A stretch of DNA of 64,000 nucleotides from Citrobacter sp. RHB25-C09 (GTDB lineage Bacteria; Pseudomonadota; Gammaproteobacteria; Enterobacterales; Enterobacteriaceae). The position numbers and the translations under genes are program-made. Where the stretch lies: contig NZ_CP057483.1 in the NCBI RefSeq assembly GCF_013836145.1, forward strand, positions 930,001 to 994,000, read 5' to 3'. Within the stretch, counting starts at the first letter, position 1. The number at the start of each line of letters is the position of its first letter. Below are positions 35,345 through 44,418 of this stretch, piece after piece. The notes beneath the pieces are model-generated. The model did no database searches, was not told where the DNA came from, and saw nothing but the letters and a program-made list of their open reading frames with translations.

Positions 35345-36502
35345 ATGGCTGGCTGGCATCTTGATACCAAAATGGCGCAGGATATCGTGGCGCGCACAAT
35401 GCGCATCATTGATACCAATATCAACGTAATGGATGCCCGTGGGCGGATCATCGGCAGTGGTGATCGAGAGCGTATTGGTGAATTGCACGAAGGCGCGCTG
35501 TTGGTACTATCTCAAGGGCGCGTCGTGGATATTGATGATGCCGTAGCGCGTCATTTGCACGGTGTTCGCCAGGGGATCAACTTACCGTTGCGGCTGGAAG
35601 GTGAAATCGTCGGCGTCATTGGCCTCACCGGAGAGCCGGAATATCTGCGCAAATATGGCGAGCTGGTGTGTATGACCGCGGAAATGATGCTTGAGCAATC
35701 ACGCCTGCTGCACCTGCTAGCCCAGGACAGCCGTCTGCGTGAAGAGCTGGTCATGAACCTGATCCAGGCGGAAGAAAACACCCCGGCGTTGACCGAGTGG
35801 GCGCAACGTCTGGGCATCGACCTTAATCAACCGCGCGTGGTGGCGGTGCTGGAGGTCGACAGCGGTCAGCTTGGTGTGGATAGTGCGATGGCCGAGTTGC
35901 AGCAGCTACAAAATGCATTGACCACACCAGAGCGTAATAACCTGATTGCGATTGTCTCGCTGACTGAAATGGTAGTGTTAAAACCGGCGCTGAACCAGTT
36001 TGGCCGTTGGGACGCGGAAGATCATCGTAAGCGCGTTGAGCAATTGATTGCGCGAATGAAAGAGAACGGGCAACTGCGGTTTCGCGTTTCGCTGGGGAAC
36101 TACTTTACGGGTCCCGGCAGTATTGCCCGTTCTTACCGTACCGCGCGTACTACAATGATGGTCGGCAAACAGCGAATGCCGGAAAGCCGGAGCTATTTTT
36201 ATCAGGATCTGATGCTACCGGTGTTACTCGACAGTTTGCGCGGCGGCTGGCAGGCCAATGAACTGGCGCGCCCACTGGTGCGGTTAAAGGCGATGGATAA
36301 TAACGGGCTTTTGCGCAGAACCCTGGCGGCGTGGTTTCGCCATAATGTTCAGCCGCTGGCGACCTCTAAGGCGCTGTTTATTCATCGTAATACGCTGGAG
36401 TATCGACTAAATCGTATTTCAGAACTGACCGGGCTGGATTTGGGGAACTTTGACGACAGGCTGTTACTGTATGTGGCGTTACAACTGGATGAACAGCGGT
36501 GA
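35345..36502 (+). CDS. cdaR: Carbohydrate diacid transcriptional activator CdaR
   Basis: CdaR activates genes for D-glucarate, D-galactarate and D-glycerate use in E. coli (garPLRK, gudPXD). The 385-residue protein has an N-terminal diacid-recognition domain (about residues 1-135), a middle GGDEF-like region, and a PucR-type C-terminal helix-turn-helix (SKALFIHRNTLEYRLNRI, about residues 340-360). The start MAGWHLDTK at 35345 follows an AGGAGG ribosome binding site. The frame extends 23 codons upstream, but without family support. The gene converges on yaeH across a BIME. Confidence 0.95.
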   Translation: MAGWHLDTKMAQDIVARTMRIIDTNINVMDARGRIIGSGDRERIGELHEGALLVLSQGRVVDIDDAVARHLHGVRQGINLPLRLEGEIVGVIGLTGEPEYLRKYGELVCMTAEMMLEQSRLLHLLAQDSRLREELVMNLIQAEENTPALTEWAQRLGIDLNQPRVVAVLEVDSGQLGVDSAMAELQQLQNALTTPERNNLIAIVSLTEMVVLKPALNQFGRWDAEDHRKRVEQLIARMKENGQLRFRVSLGNYFTGPGSIARSYRTARTTMMVGKQRMPESRSYFYQDLMLPVLLDSLRGGWQANELARPLVRLKAMDNNGLLRRTLAAWFRHNVQPLATSKALFIHRNTLEYRLNRISELTGLDLGNFDDRLLLYVALQLDEQR

Positions 36503-36503
36503 T

Positions 36504-36572
36504 TGATTGGCTGGTGGCGCTACGCTTATCCGGCCTACGAGGTGAGCACCTGTAGGCTGGATAAGGCGTAAC
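36504..36572. repeat. BIME between cdaR and yaeH
   Basis: Opposed REP units (GCTTATCCGGCCTAC and GTAGGCTGGATAAGGCG) lie between the convergent stops. Confidence 0.75.
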
Positions 36573-36578
36573 AACCAC

Positions 36579-36965
36579 TTATTTACGTGTCAGTTTTTCC
36601 AGATCGGATTCGATTTCGGTGATCTTATTCGCCACCACGCTTTCCAGGTGACGTAAATCATCAAGGATCTTGCGCTTAAGATCGACTTCCGTGCGATCGC
36701 GCTGGCAGATCTGATCCAGTTCGTCGATCACATAGCGCAGGTTCGGGCTGATCTCCTGCACCTCTTTATAGCCTTGACCGACGCCATCGGCGACAACGGT
36801 TTTGCGCTGGCGGGGATATTTGAACTTCACGCTCTTGGCAAAAAACTCGCCTTTATCCTTCTGGAAATAGATTTTAAGAATATCGTTGTTGGCTTCTTGC
36901 CGCAGACTGTAACGATCGATCTCTTCAGGATTGGTAATGCCCAGACTTTTCAGATTGTCATACAT
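36579..36965 (-). CDS. yaeH: YaeH, UPF0325 family protein
   Basis: This is a small conserved cytoplasmic protein of 128 residues and unknown function. It is rich in charged residues, with no signal peptide or membrane segment. The C-terminal half (RTEVDLKRKILDDLRHLESVVANKITEIESDLEKL) is strongly helical with heptad-like hydrophobic spacing, suggesting a coiled coil. It lies downstream of dapD, separated by a terminator. An AAGGGGAT ribosome binding site precedes ATG 36965. The family is restricted to enteric bacteria and relatives; I can assign no role. Confidence 0.9.
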   Translation of the reverse strand: MYDNLKSLGITNPEEIDRYSLRQEANNDILKIYFQKDKGEFFAKSVKFKYPRQRKTVVADGVGQGYKEVQEISPNLRYVIDELDQICQRDRTEVDLKRKILDDLRHLESVVANKITEIESDLEKLTRK

Positions 36966-37036
36966 AGCGATCCCCTTAAGCTCACTTTAACTATTGAATA
37001 ATTAATGAAAAGCTCTGTTTTTGCCACTCGCAAATG

Positions 37037-37064
37037 TAAAAAAAGCGGGCTAAGCCCGCTTTTT
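37037..37064 (-). terminator. dapD terminator
   Basis: The palindrome AAAAGCGGGCT / AGCCCGCTTTT is followed on the minus strand by a run of seven T. It lies 11 bases past the dapD stop. Confidence 0.88.
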
Positions 37065-37074
37065 CAAACCGCTG

Positions 37075-37899
37075 TTAGTCGATGGTGCGCAAGAGTTCGT
37101 TGATGCCCACCTTGCCGCGCGTTTTGGCGTCGACTTTTTTCACAATCACTGCGCAGTACAGGCTGTATTTGCCATCTTTCGACGGCAGGTTGCCGGAAAC
37201 GACAACTGAACCCGCCGGAACGCGACCGTAATGCACTTCGCCGGTTTCACGATCGTAAATACGGGTGCTCTGACCGATGTAAACACCCATAGAAATGACG
37301 GAACCTTCTTCAACGATAACGCCTTCAACCACTTCGGAACGCGCGCCAATGAAGCAGTTGTCTTCGATGATGGTCGGGTTAGCCTGCAAGGGTTCCAGAA
37401 CGCCACCAATGCCGACGCCGCCGGAGAGGTGAACGTTTTTACCGATCTGCGCGCAGGAGCCTACCGTTGCCCAGGTATCTACCATCGTGCCTTCATCAAC
37501 ATAAGCGCCAATGTTGACATAGGACGGCATCAGAACGGTGTTGCGGGCGATAAACGCGCCCTGACGCACCGCCGCTGGGGGAACCACGCGGAAGCCTTCT
37601 TTCTGAAAACGCGCTTCGTCGTAATCAGCGAATTTCATCGGCACTTTATCGTAGTAGCGGCTTTCCGCACCGTCGATAACCTGGTTATCGTTAATACGGA
37701 AAGAGAGCAGTACCGCTTTCTTTAGCCACTGATGAGTTACCCACTGGCCGTCGATCTTTTCTGCTACACGCAGTGCGCCGGAGTCCAGTAAAGAAATGAC
37801 CTGATTCACCGCTTCACGGGTGACGGTATCAACATTAGCCGGCGTGATTTCCGCACGGCGCTCAAAAGCGGTTTCAATAACGTTCTGTAACTGCTGCAT
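37075..37899 (-). CDS. dapD: 2,3,4,5-tetrahydropyridine-2,6-dicarboxylate N-succinyltransferase DapD
   Basis: DapD transfers succinyl from succinyl-CoA to tetrahydrodipicolinate in the diaminopimelate/lysine pathway, which feeds peptidoglycan. The 274-residue protein has an N-terminal helical domain and a left-handed parallel beta-helix of hexapeptide repeats (NTVLMPSYVNIGAYVDEGTMVD, IGARSEVVEGVIVEEGSVISMGV). The C-terminal tail is short. It acts as a cytoplasmic trimer. It follows glnD by 31 bases and ends at a strong terminator. Confidence 0.97.
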   Translation of the reverse strand: MQQLQNVIETAFERRAEITPANVDTVTREAVNQVISLLDSGALRVAEKIDGQWVTHQWLKKAVLLSFRINDNQVIDGAESRYYDKVPMKFADYDEARFQKEGFRVVPPAAVRQGAFIARNTVLMPSYVNIGAYVDEGTMVDTWATVGSCAQIGKNVHLSGGVGIGGVLEPLQANPTIIEDNCFIGARSEVVEGVIVEEGSVISMGVYIGQSTRIYDRETGEVHYGRVPAGSVVVSGNLPSKDGKYSLYCAVIVKKVDAKTRGKVGINELLRTID

Positions 37900-37930
37900 T
37901 GGTAAACTCTTTCCCTAATGAATAAAAACA

Positions 37931-40603
37931 CTACCCTTTATCGTTTGGATTGAGGGCCTCTGTCAACCGTTGATGCACTTCCTGCTGGAGCTCATTATTA
38001 AGGGCACGCCGGTCCGCTGTGGCGATTATGAATAAATCTTCTACTCGTTCGCCAATGGTTGTAATTCGGGCGCCATGAAGCGAAATTCCCAGATCGGCAA
38101 AAATTTGCCCGACCCGCGCCAGCAGTCCCGGCTGATCGAGCGCAATCAGTTCGAGAAACGATTTTCGGTCAGTATGCGTCGGCAGGAACGTCACCTCAGT
38201 ATCGACGGTAAAGTGGCGTAGTTTCGCCGGTTGTCGACGCGGCTGCGGCGGTTGCCAACTGCGCTGAGTGATCGCCTGCTCCAGTCCAAAACGGATCGCT
38301 TCATGCCGGTCCGCTGAAAGCGGGCTGCCGTCCGGCTCCAGCACAATGAACGTATCCATCGCCATGCCGTCGCGGGTGGTGAAAATCTGCGCATCGTGGA
38401 CGCTTAAATTGCGGCGGTCCAGCTCGGCGCAGACGGCGGCAAACAGATACGGTCTGTCCGGACTCCAGATGAAGATTTCCGTTCCGCCGCGTGTCGCCTG
38501 CGGGCTCAGCAGAATAAGCGGCTCTTTAAGATCGTGCTGCAAAAGATGACGCGCATGCCAGGCCAGCTGGTTTGGACTGTGGCGCACAAAATAGTTGGCA
38601 CGACAACGTGACCAGATATGGTGCAGGGCTTCTTCATCAATGTTGTCCATCCGCAGAAGCGCCAGCGCCTGAAGCTGATGATGACGCACCCGCTCACGCA
38701 TGTCTGGCGTGTTTTGCATTCCCCGCCGCAGCTGTTTTTCCGTGGCGAAATACAATTCACGCAGCAGACTCTGCTTCCAGCTATTCCATAACGTTTCATT
38801 TGTGGCGCAAATATCCGCTACCGTCAGGCACACCAGGAAGCGTAGCCGATGCTCCGTTTGTACCTCTTCGGCGAACTGCTTGATCACTTCAGGATCCTGA
38901 ATGTCGCGACGTTGAGCGGTGACCGACATCAGCAGGTGTTGGCGTACCAGCCAGGCTACCAGTTGCGTTTCGCGTGAGTTCAGGCCGTGCAGTTCGGCGA
39001 ATTTCAGCACGTCCTGCGCACCCAGTACAGAATGGTCGCCGCCACGCCCTTTGGCGATATCATGGAACAGCGCGGCAATCAGGATCAGTTCCGGCTGACG
39101 CAGGCGTGGCCACAGATCCACGCACAGCGGGTGACGCTGGCGTGTCTCTTCTTTGGCAAAACTTTCCAGTTTTAGCATCACGCGGATAGTGTGCTCGTCC
39201 ACCGTGTAGGCGTGGAACAGATCAAATTGCATCTGCCCGACAATGTGCGACCACTGCGGCATATAGGCCCACAGCACGCTATGACGGTGCATCGGCAGCA
39301 GGCCGCGACTGACTGCGCCAGGATGACGCAGCATGCTGAGAAACAGCGAGCGCGCCTCCGGGATATAACACAGCGGCTGATTCAAATGGCGACGGGCATG
39401 ACGCAGGTGGCGCAGGGTCGTTGAATAGATCCCGGTGATCGCGCTGTTACGCACCATCATGTAAAACATCCGCAGGATCGCTTCCGGCTCGCGAATGAAC
39501 AGATCCTCTTCCCGCAGATCGATAAGTGAACCGCGCAATTGAAAATCGTCGTCGATCGGACGTGGCTTTTCATCTGCAGACAGTGCGAGGATCGCTTCGT
39601 CAAATAACTGGAGCAGCATCTGATTGAGTTCGCTGACGCGGCGCGTCACCCGGAAGTAATCTTTCATCATCTGCTCAACCGGTTCGTTACCGTCGCCGCT
39701 GTAATTCAGACGTTGGGCGACGCTTAACTGGCGGTCAAACAGCAGACGGTTGTCGTAACGGGGCACCACCAGATGCAGCGCAAAGCGGATGCGCCAGAGA
39801 ATGTGCAGGCATTCGTTAAGCTCGGCGCGCTCGGCCTGGGTTAAAAAGCCGAAACCGACCATTTCATCGAGCGACGTGGCGCCAAAATGGCGACGGGCAA
39901 CCCACTGTAGCGTATGGATATCACGCAGGCCACCGGGGCTGCTCTTGATATCCGGCTCAAGATTATAGCTGGTTCCGTGATAGCGCTGGTGGCGCTGTTC
40001 CTGTTCTTCTACCTTGGCCGCATAAAACTTATCGGATGGCCAAAATCCCTCGCTAAAGATGTGTTTTTGCAGCTCCAGAAAAAGCGCGACATCGCCAATC
40101 AGCAGGCGGGTTTCAATCAGGTTGGTCGCGACGGTCAGATCCGACAGCCCTTCCAGCAGACACTCTTCCAGCGTTCGCACGCTGTGCCCGACCTCAAGCT
40201 TAACGTCCCACAGCAGTGTCAGCAGTTCGCCAACTTTTTGTGCCTGCTCATCGGGTAATTTTTTGCGGCTTAAGATCAGCAGGTCGATGTCAGAAAGCGG
40301 ATGCAGTTCGCCGCGGCCATAGCCGCCGACAGCGACCAGTGCCAGATCGCCTATCTGTCCGAACCCTGCCTCAATCCACAGGCGTTGCAGGAGTTGGTCG
40401 ATAAATTCGGTGCGTGCTTCTATGAGTTGTTCCGCGGAAACCCCGCTGTCAAAAGCCTCGCCCAGCCACTGCTGAAAGGCATCGATATACGTTTTGATTC
40501 CGGCGACAGTGAGTTTGTCGCGTGACCAGCTTCCCGGATTCTGCGGCTGGCCGGGTAGGGTGGGGAGTGCCGTATTCGCGTGCTGTTCTGGAAGAGTATT
40601 CAT
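37931..40603 (-). CDS. glnD: Bifunctional uridylyltransferase/uridylyl-removing enzyme GlnD
   Basis: GlnD senses glutamine and modifies PII proteins GlnB and GlnK by adding or removing UMP, controlling nitrogen assimilation. Domains are in order: nucleotidyltransferase (VGGYGRGELHPLSDIDLLIL, about residue 90), GlnD-type linker, HD hydrolase (AALFHDIAKGRGGDHS, about residue 510), and two C-terminal ACT domains (from about residue 705 and 815) that bind glutamine. The length of 890 residues equals E. coli. ATG 40603 (MNTLPEQ) is chosen over an upstream GTG three codons earlier. Confidence 0.97.
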   Translation of the reverse strand: MNTLPEQHANTALPTLPGQPQNPGSWSRDKLTVAGIKTYIDAFQQWLGEAFDSGVSAEQLIEARTEFIDQLLQRLWIEAGFGQIGDLALVAVGGYGRGELHPLSDIDLLILSRKKLPDEQAQKVGELLTLLWDVKLEVGHSVRTLEECLLEGLSDLTVATNLIETRLLIGDVALFLELQKHIFSEGFWPSDKFYAAKVEEQEQRHQRYHGTSYNLEPDIKSSPGGLRDIHTLQWVARRHFGATSLDEMVGFGFLTQAERAELNECLHILWRIRFALHLVVPRYDNRLLFDRQLSVAQRLNYSGDGNEPVEQMMKDYFRVTRRVSELNQMLLQLFDEAILALSADEKPRPIDDDFQLRGSLIDLREEDLFIREPEAILRMFYMMVRNSAITGIYSTTLRHLRHARRHLNQPLCYIPEARSLFLSMLRHPGAVSRGLLPMHRHSVLWAYMPQWSHIVGQMQFDLFHAYTVDEHTIRVMLKLESFAKEETRQRHPLCVDLWPRLRQPELILIAALFHDIAKGRGGDHSVLGAQDVLKFAELHGLNSRETQLVAWLVRQHLLMSVTAQRRDIQDPEVIKQFAEEVQTEHRLRFLVCLTVADICATNETLWNSWKQSLLRELYFATEKQLRRGMQNTPDMRERVRHHQLQALALLRMDNIDEEALHHIWSRCRANYFVRHSPNQLAWHARHLLQHDLKEPLILLSPQATRGGTEIFIWSPDRPYLFAAVCAELDRRNLSVHDAQIFTTRDGMAMDTFIVLEPDGSPLSADRHEAIRFGLEQAITQRSWQPPQPRRQPAKLRHFTVDTEVTFLPTHTDRKSFLELIALDQPGLLARVGQIFADLGISLHGARITTIGERVEDLFIIATADRRALNNELQQEVHQRLTEALNPNDKG

Positions 40604-40617
40604 TGTCACCACCCATA

Positions 40618-40708
40618 AAAAAGGCCGGATGGCGGCAAAAGCGCCTTACCCGGCCTACGGAATAGTGCCATTTGTAGGCCTGATAAGCGATAGAGCCATC
40701 AGGCAAAA
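40618..40708. repeat. BIME between map and glnD
   Basis: Two REP units (AAGGCCGGATGGCGG...CCTTACCCGGCCTAC and GTAGGCCTGATAAGCG...CCATCAGGCA) fill the gap between map and glnD. Confidence 0.82.
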
Positions 40709-40711
40709 TAG

Positions 40712-41506
40712 TTATGCTTCGTGCGTAATGACCGCCGGGATGGTGTCATCCTTACGTAACGTCAGAATTTCGCAGCCGTTTTCGGTCACCACAATAGTAT
40801 GCTCGTATTGCGCAGACAAGCTACGGTCTTTGGTTTTTACCGTCCAGCCGTCTTTCATGGTGCGGATGCGGTAGTCACCGGCATTCAGCATTGGCTCGAC
40901 GGTGAAGGTCATGCCCGGTTGCAGCACGACGCCGCCGTCATCTGCGTCATAGTGAAGCACCTGCGGTTCTTCGTGGAAGCCGCGACCGATACCGTGTCCG
41001 CAGTATTCACGCACCACAGAGAAGCCTTCGCCTTCCGCATATTTCTGAATTGCCGCGCCTAATGTGCGCAGACGAATGCCAGGCTTCACCATCCGCAGGG
41101 CCAGATACAGGCTTTCCTGCGTTACGCGGCACAGACGCTCGCCCAGGATGGTCGGCTTACCGACGATAAACATTTTTGAGGTGTCACCGTGGTACTCATC
41201 TTTGATGACGGTCACGTCAATGTTAACGATGTCGCCATCTTTCAGATGCTTGGCATCGTCCGGGATACCGTGGCACACCACTTCGTTGATCGAGATGCAC
41301 ACCGATTTCGGATAACCGTGGTAGCCAAGGCATGCAGAGATTGCGTGCTGTTCGTTGACGATATAGTCATTGCAGATGCGATCCAGTTCGCCGGTGCTGA
41401 CGCCCGGTTTGATATACGGTTCGATCATCTCCAGCACTTCTGCGGCCAGTCGGCCTGCGACGCGCATCTTTTCGATTTCTTCAGGGGTCTTGATTGAGAT
41501 AGCCAT
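40712..41506 (-). CDS. map: Methionine aminopeptidase Map
   Basis: Map removes the initiator Met from nascent proteins when the next residue is small. The 264-residue type I enzyme has the five metal ligands of the pita-bread fold. Two Asp lie in NIDVTVIKDEYHGDTSKMF, a His in GHGIGRGFHEEP, a Glu in FTVEPML and a Glu in YEHTIVVTENG. It is essential in E. coli. It is divergent from rpsB across about 320 bases that hold promoters and the structured rpsB leader. Confidence 0.97.
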   Translation of the reverse strand: MAISIKTPEEIEKMRVAGRLAAEVLEMIEPYIKPGVSTGELDRICNDYIVNEQHAISACLGYHGYPKSVCISINEVVCHGIPDDAKHLKDGDIVNIDVTVIKDEYHGDTSKMFIVGKPTILGERLCRVTQESLYLALRMVKPGIRLRTLGAAIQKYAEGEGFSVVREYCGHGIGRGFHEEPQVLHYDADDGGVVLQPGMTFTVEPMLNAGDYRIRTMKDGWTVKTKDRSLSAQYEHTIVVTENGCEILTLRKDDTIPAVITHEA

Positions 41507-41627
41507 GAATTCTGTCCATCAGTGTCGATTATTTCGACAATAATTGTGTAAGTGCCGTCAATGGTATCAGGCTGACATACATGCTGCAAAATTGAGAATC
41601 ATTAACAGCACAGCACGCCAACAATTA

Positions 41628-41657
41628 TTGGTGTCAACGGCGTATTTGTGGTATAAA
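41628..41657 (+). promoter_or_regulatory. rpsB promoter
   Basis: TTGGTG (41628-41633) and TATAAA (41652-41657) are 18 bases apart and followed by a G+C-rich discriminator (GCGCGCC), as expected for stringently controlled ribosomal-protein promoters. It lies in the map-rpsB gap. Confidence 0.6.
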
Positions 41658-41699
41658 GCGCGCCGGACTTCCGATCCATTTCAGATACACAGGCTGGAC

Positions 41700-41826
41700 G
41701 GGAGCGACAAATCTCACTTTGTGTAACAACACACACGTATCGGCACATATTCCGGGGTGCCCTTTGGGGTCGGTAATATGGGATACGTGGAGGCATAACC
41801 CCAACTTTTATATAGAGGTTTTAAAC
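41700..41826 (+). ncRNA. tff: rpsB leader / t44 (tff) RNA
   Basis: The 5' untranslated region of rpsB is almost identical to the E. coli leader as recalled. There it is the S2 autoregulation element and is also catalogued as the t44 (tff) small RNA. CACGTATC (41734-41741) pairs exactly with GATACGTG (41782-41789), enclosing a GGCAC/GTGCC hairpin. S2 protein binding to this fold represses rpsB-tsf in E. coli. The boundaries are approximate. Confidence 0.75.
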
Positions 41827-42552
41827 ATGGCAACTGTTTCCATGCGCGACATGCTCAAGGCTGGTGTTCACTTCGGTCACCAGACCCGTTACTGGAACCC
41901 GAAAATGAAGCCGTTCATCTTCGGCGCGCGTAACAAAGTTCACATCATCAACCTTGAGAAAACTGTACCGATGTTCAACGAAGCCCTGGCTGAACTGAAC
42001 AAGATCGCTTCTCGTAAAGGCAAAATCCTTTTCGTTGGTACTAAACGCGCTGCAAGCGAAGCGGTGAAAGACGCTGCTAACAGCTGCGACCAGTTCTTCG
42101 TGAACCATCGCTGGCTGGGCGGTATGCTGACTAACTGGAAAACCGTTCGTCAGTCTATCAAACGTCTGAAAGACCTGGAAACTCAGTCTCAGGACGGTAC
42201 TTTCGAAAAGCTGACCAAGAAAGAAGCGCTGATGCGCACTCGTGAGCTTGAGAAACTGGAAAACAGCCTGGGCGGTATCAAAGACATGGGCGGTCTGCCA
42301 GACGCTCTGTTCGTTATCGATGCTGACCACGAGCACATTGCTATCAAAGAAGCAAACAACCTGGGTATTCCGGTATTTGCTATCGTTGATACCAACTCTG
42401 ATCCGGACGGTGTTGACTTCGTTATCCCGGGTAACGACGACGCAATCCGTGCTGTTAGCCTGTACCTGGGCGCTGTAGCTGCTACCGTTCGTGAAGGCCG
42501 TTCTCAGGATCTGGCTTCCCAGGCGGAAGAAAGCTTCGTAGAAGCTGAATAA
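41827..42552 (+). CDS. rpsB: 30S ribosomal protein S2
   Basis: S2 is the late-assembling small-subunit protein that contacts S1 and 16S rRNA helices; it is required for S1 binding. The 241-residue product begins MATVSMRDMLKAGVHFGHQ and contains the two S2 family signatures (GHQTRYWNPKM near residue 17 and the PDALFVID...AIKEANNLGIPVFAIVDTN region). The frame is open upstream, but the AGAGG ribosome binding site and the structured leader place the start at 41827. Its codon use is strongly biased, as in highly expressed genes. tsf follows beyond an attenuating hairpin. Confidence 0.98.
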   Translation: MATVSMRDMLKAGVHFGHQTRYWNPKMKPFIFGARNKVHIINLEKTVPMFNEALAELNKIASRKGKILFVGTKRAASEAVKDAANSCDQFFVNHRWLGGMLTNWKTVRQSIKRLKDLETQSQDGTFEKLTKKEALMRTRELEKLENSLGGIKDMGGLPDALFVIDADHEHIAIKEANNLGIPVFAIVDTNSDPDGVDFVIPGNDDAIRAVSLYLGAVAATVREGRSQDLASQAEESFVEAE

Positions 42553-42584
42553 TAAGGCTTTACCCCTTATTAGTACCGTGTATG

Positions 42585-42613
42585 AAAAGGGGCCCATTAT
42601 CGGCCCCTTTTTT
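42585..42613 (+). terminator. rpsB-tsf intergenic terminator/attenuator
   Basis: AAAAGGGGCC and GGCCCCTTTT form a 10-bp stem over a 7-base loop with a T-run. As tsf lacks a clear promoter of its own, partial read-through from rpsB is expected. Confidence 0.85.
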
Positions 42614-42669
42614 CAATTTATACTGTTTGGCCCCCGGCCGGGCAGTTCACATCTCCCGAGGATTTAAGA

Positions 42670-43521
42670 ATGGCTGAAATTACCGCATCCCTGGTAAAAG
42701 AGCTGCGCGAGCGTACTGGCGCAGGCATGATGGATTGCAAAAAAGCGCTGACTGAAGCGAACGGCGACATCGAGCTGGCAATCGAAAACATGCGTAAATC
42801 CGGTGCGATCAAAGCAGCTAAGAAAGCAGGCAACGTTGCTGCTGACGGCGTGATCATCACTAAAATCGACGGCAACTACGGTATCATTCTGGAAGTTAAC
42901 TGCCAGACTGACTTCGTTGCTAAAGATGGTGGTTTCCAGGCATTTGCTAACAAAGTTCTGGACGCAGCTGTTGCTGGCAAAATCACTGACGTTGAAGTTC
43001 TGAAAGCACAGTTCGAAGAAGAGCGTGTTGCGCTGGTTGCTAAAATCGGTGAAAACATCAACATCCGTCGCGTGTCTTCCCTGGAAGGCGAAGTACTGGG
43101 TTCTTACCAGCACGGCGCGCGTATCGGTGTTCTGGTTGCTGCTAAAGGCGCTGACGAAGAACTGGTTAAACAGCTGGCAATGCACATCGCTGCAAGCAAA
43201 CCAGAATTCGTTAAGCCAGAAGACGTGTCTGCTGACGTGGTAGAAAAAGAGTACCAGGTTCAGCTGGATATCGCGATGCAGTCCGGTAAGCCGAAAGAAA
43301 TCGCAGAGAAAATGGTTGAAGGCCGCATGAAGAAATTCACCGGCGAAGTTTCTCTGACTGGCCAGCCTTTCGTTATGGATCCAAGCAAGTCTGTTGCTCA
43401 GCTGCTGAAAGAGCACAACGCTGACGTCACTGGCTTCATCCGCTTCGAAGTGGGCGAAGGCATCGAGAAAGTTGAGACTGACTTCGCAGCTGAAGTTGCT
43501 GCAATGTCCAAGCAGTCTTAA
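42670..43521 (+). CDS. tsf: Elongation factor Ts
   Basis: EF-Ts is the guanine-nucleotide exchange factor for EF-Tu. The 283-residue protein has the N-terminal UBA-like domain (LVKELRERTGAGMMDCKKAL), the Tu-contacting TDFVAKD motif near residue 80, the two core subdomains and a coiled-coil insertion (about residues 180-230). It is highly expressed, as its codon choice shows. It is transcribed with rpsB and ends at a good terminator. Confidence 0.98.
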   Translation: MAEITASLVKELRERTGAGMMDCKKALTEANGDIELAIENMRKSGAIKAAKKAGNVAADGVIITKIDGNYGIILEVNCQTDFVAKDGGFQAFANKVLDAAVAGKITDVEVLKAQFEEERVALVAKIGENINIRRVSSLEGEVLGSYQHGARIGVLVAAKGADEELVKQLAMHIAASKPEFVKPEDVSADVVEKEYQVQLDIAMQSGKPKEIAEKMVEGRMKKFTGEVSLTGQPFVMDPSKSVAQLLKEHNADVTGFIRFEVGEGIEKVETDFAAEVAAMSKQS

Positions 43522-43527
43522 TGATTG

Positions 43528-43559
43528 AAAAGGAGCCGCCTGAGGGCGGCTTCTTTTTG
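43528..43559 (+). terminator. tsf terminator
   Basis: AGCCGCC, a TGAG loop and GGCGGCT are followed by TCTTTTTG, directly after the tsf stop. Confidence 0.88.
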
Positions 43560-43673
43560 TCACCCATCACGCAAAATCAGTATGGCTCTTATTTCGTTGT
43601 ACTGAGAAGCGGCATATCATTGTCGCCAGAATTCACCCCCTTTTTAAATCGTTGACAGTCTCAGGAAAGAAAC

Positions 43674-44399
43674 ATGGCTACCAATGCAAAACCCGTCTAT
43701 AAACGCATTCTGCTCAAGTTAAGCGGCGAAGCTCTGCAGGGAACGGAAGGCTTCGGTATTGACGCAAGCATACTGGATCGTATGGCTCAGGAAATCAAAG
43801 AACTGGTTGAACTGGGTATTCAGGTCGGTGTGGTGATTGGTGGTGGTAACCTGTTCCGTGGCGCGGGTCTGGCGAAAGCGGGTATGAACCGCGTTGTGGG
43901 CGACCACATGGGCATGCTGGCCACCGTGATGAACGGTCTGGCAATGCGCGATGCGCTTCACCGCGCCTATGTGAACGCCCGCCTGATGTCTGCTATCCCG
44001 CTTAATGGCGTCTGCGACAACTACAGCTGGGCAGAGGCGATTAGCCTACTGCGCAATAACCGCGTAGTGATCCTTTCTGCGGGTACCGGTAACCCCTTCT
44101 TTACCACCGATTCGGCTGCCTGCCTGCGCGGCATTGAGATCGAAGCTGACGTGGTGCTGAAGGCGACGAAAGTCGATGGTGTGTTTACTGCCGATCCGGC
44201 GAAGGACCCCACTGCGACCATGTACGAGCAGCTGACTTACAATGAAGTGCTGGATAAAGAACTTAAAGTGATGGATCTTGCCGCGTTTACGCTGGCTCGC
44301 GACCATAAGTTGCCGATTCGTGTCTTCAACATGAATAAACCTGGCGCACTGCGCCGCGTGGTCATGGGTGAAAAAGAAGGCACTTTAATCACGGAATAA
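43674..44399 (+). CDS. pyrH: Uridylate kinase PyrH
   Basis: PyrH phosphorylates UMP to UDP and is the committed enzyme for UTP/CTP supply; it is a hexamer inhibited by UTP and activated by GTP. The 241-residue amino-acid-kinase-family protein shows LKLSGEALQG, GVVIGGGNLFRG, VGDHMGMLATVMNGLA and FNMNKPGALRRVV. It is essential in E. coli. It lies between tsf and frr, each with separate control signals. A long stable hairpin lies after the stop. Confidence 0.98.
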   Translation: MATNAKPVYKRILLKLSGEALQGTEGFGIDASILDRMAQEIKELVELGIQVGVVIGGGNLFRGAGLAKAGMNRVVGDHMGMLATVMNGLAMRDALHRAYVNARLMSAIPLNGVCDNYSWAEAISLLRNNRVVILSAGTGNPFFTTDSAACLRGIEIEADVVLKATKVDGVFTADPAKDPTATMYEQLTYNEVLDKELKVMDLAAFTLARDHKLPIRVFNMNKPGALRRVVMGEKEGTLITE

Positions 44400-44418
44400 T
44401 TTCCGTCGGCGATAAATA

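Noticed and set aside
42664..43563. A 299-codon minus-strand frame opposite tsf
   Set aside because: Mirror of strongly biased codon use in tsf; Phe/Asn/Cys-rich translation and no ribosome binding site.
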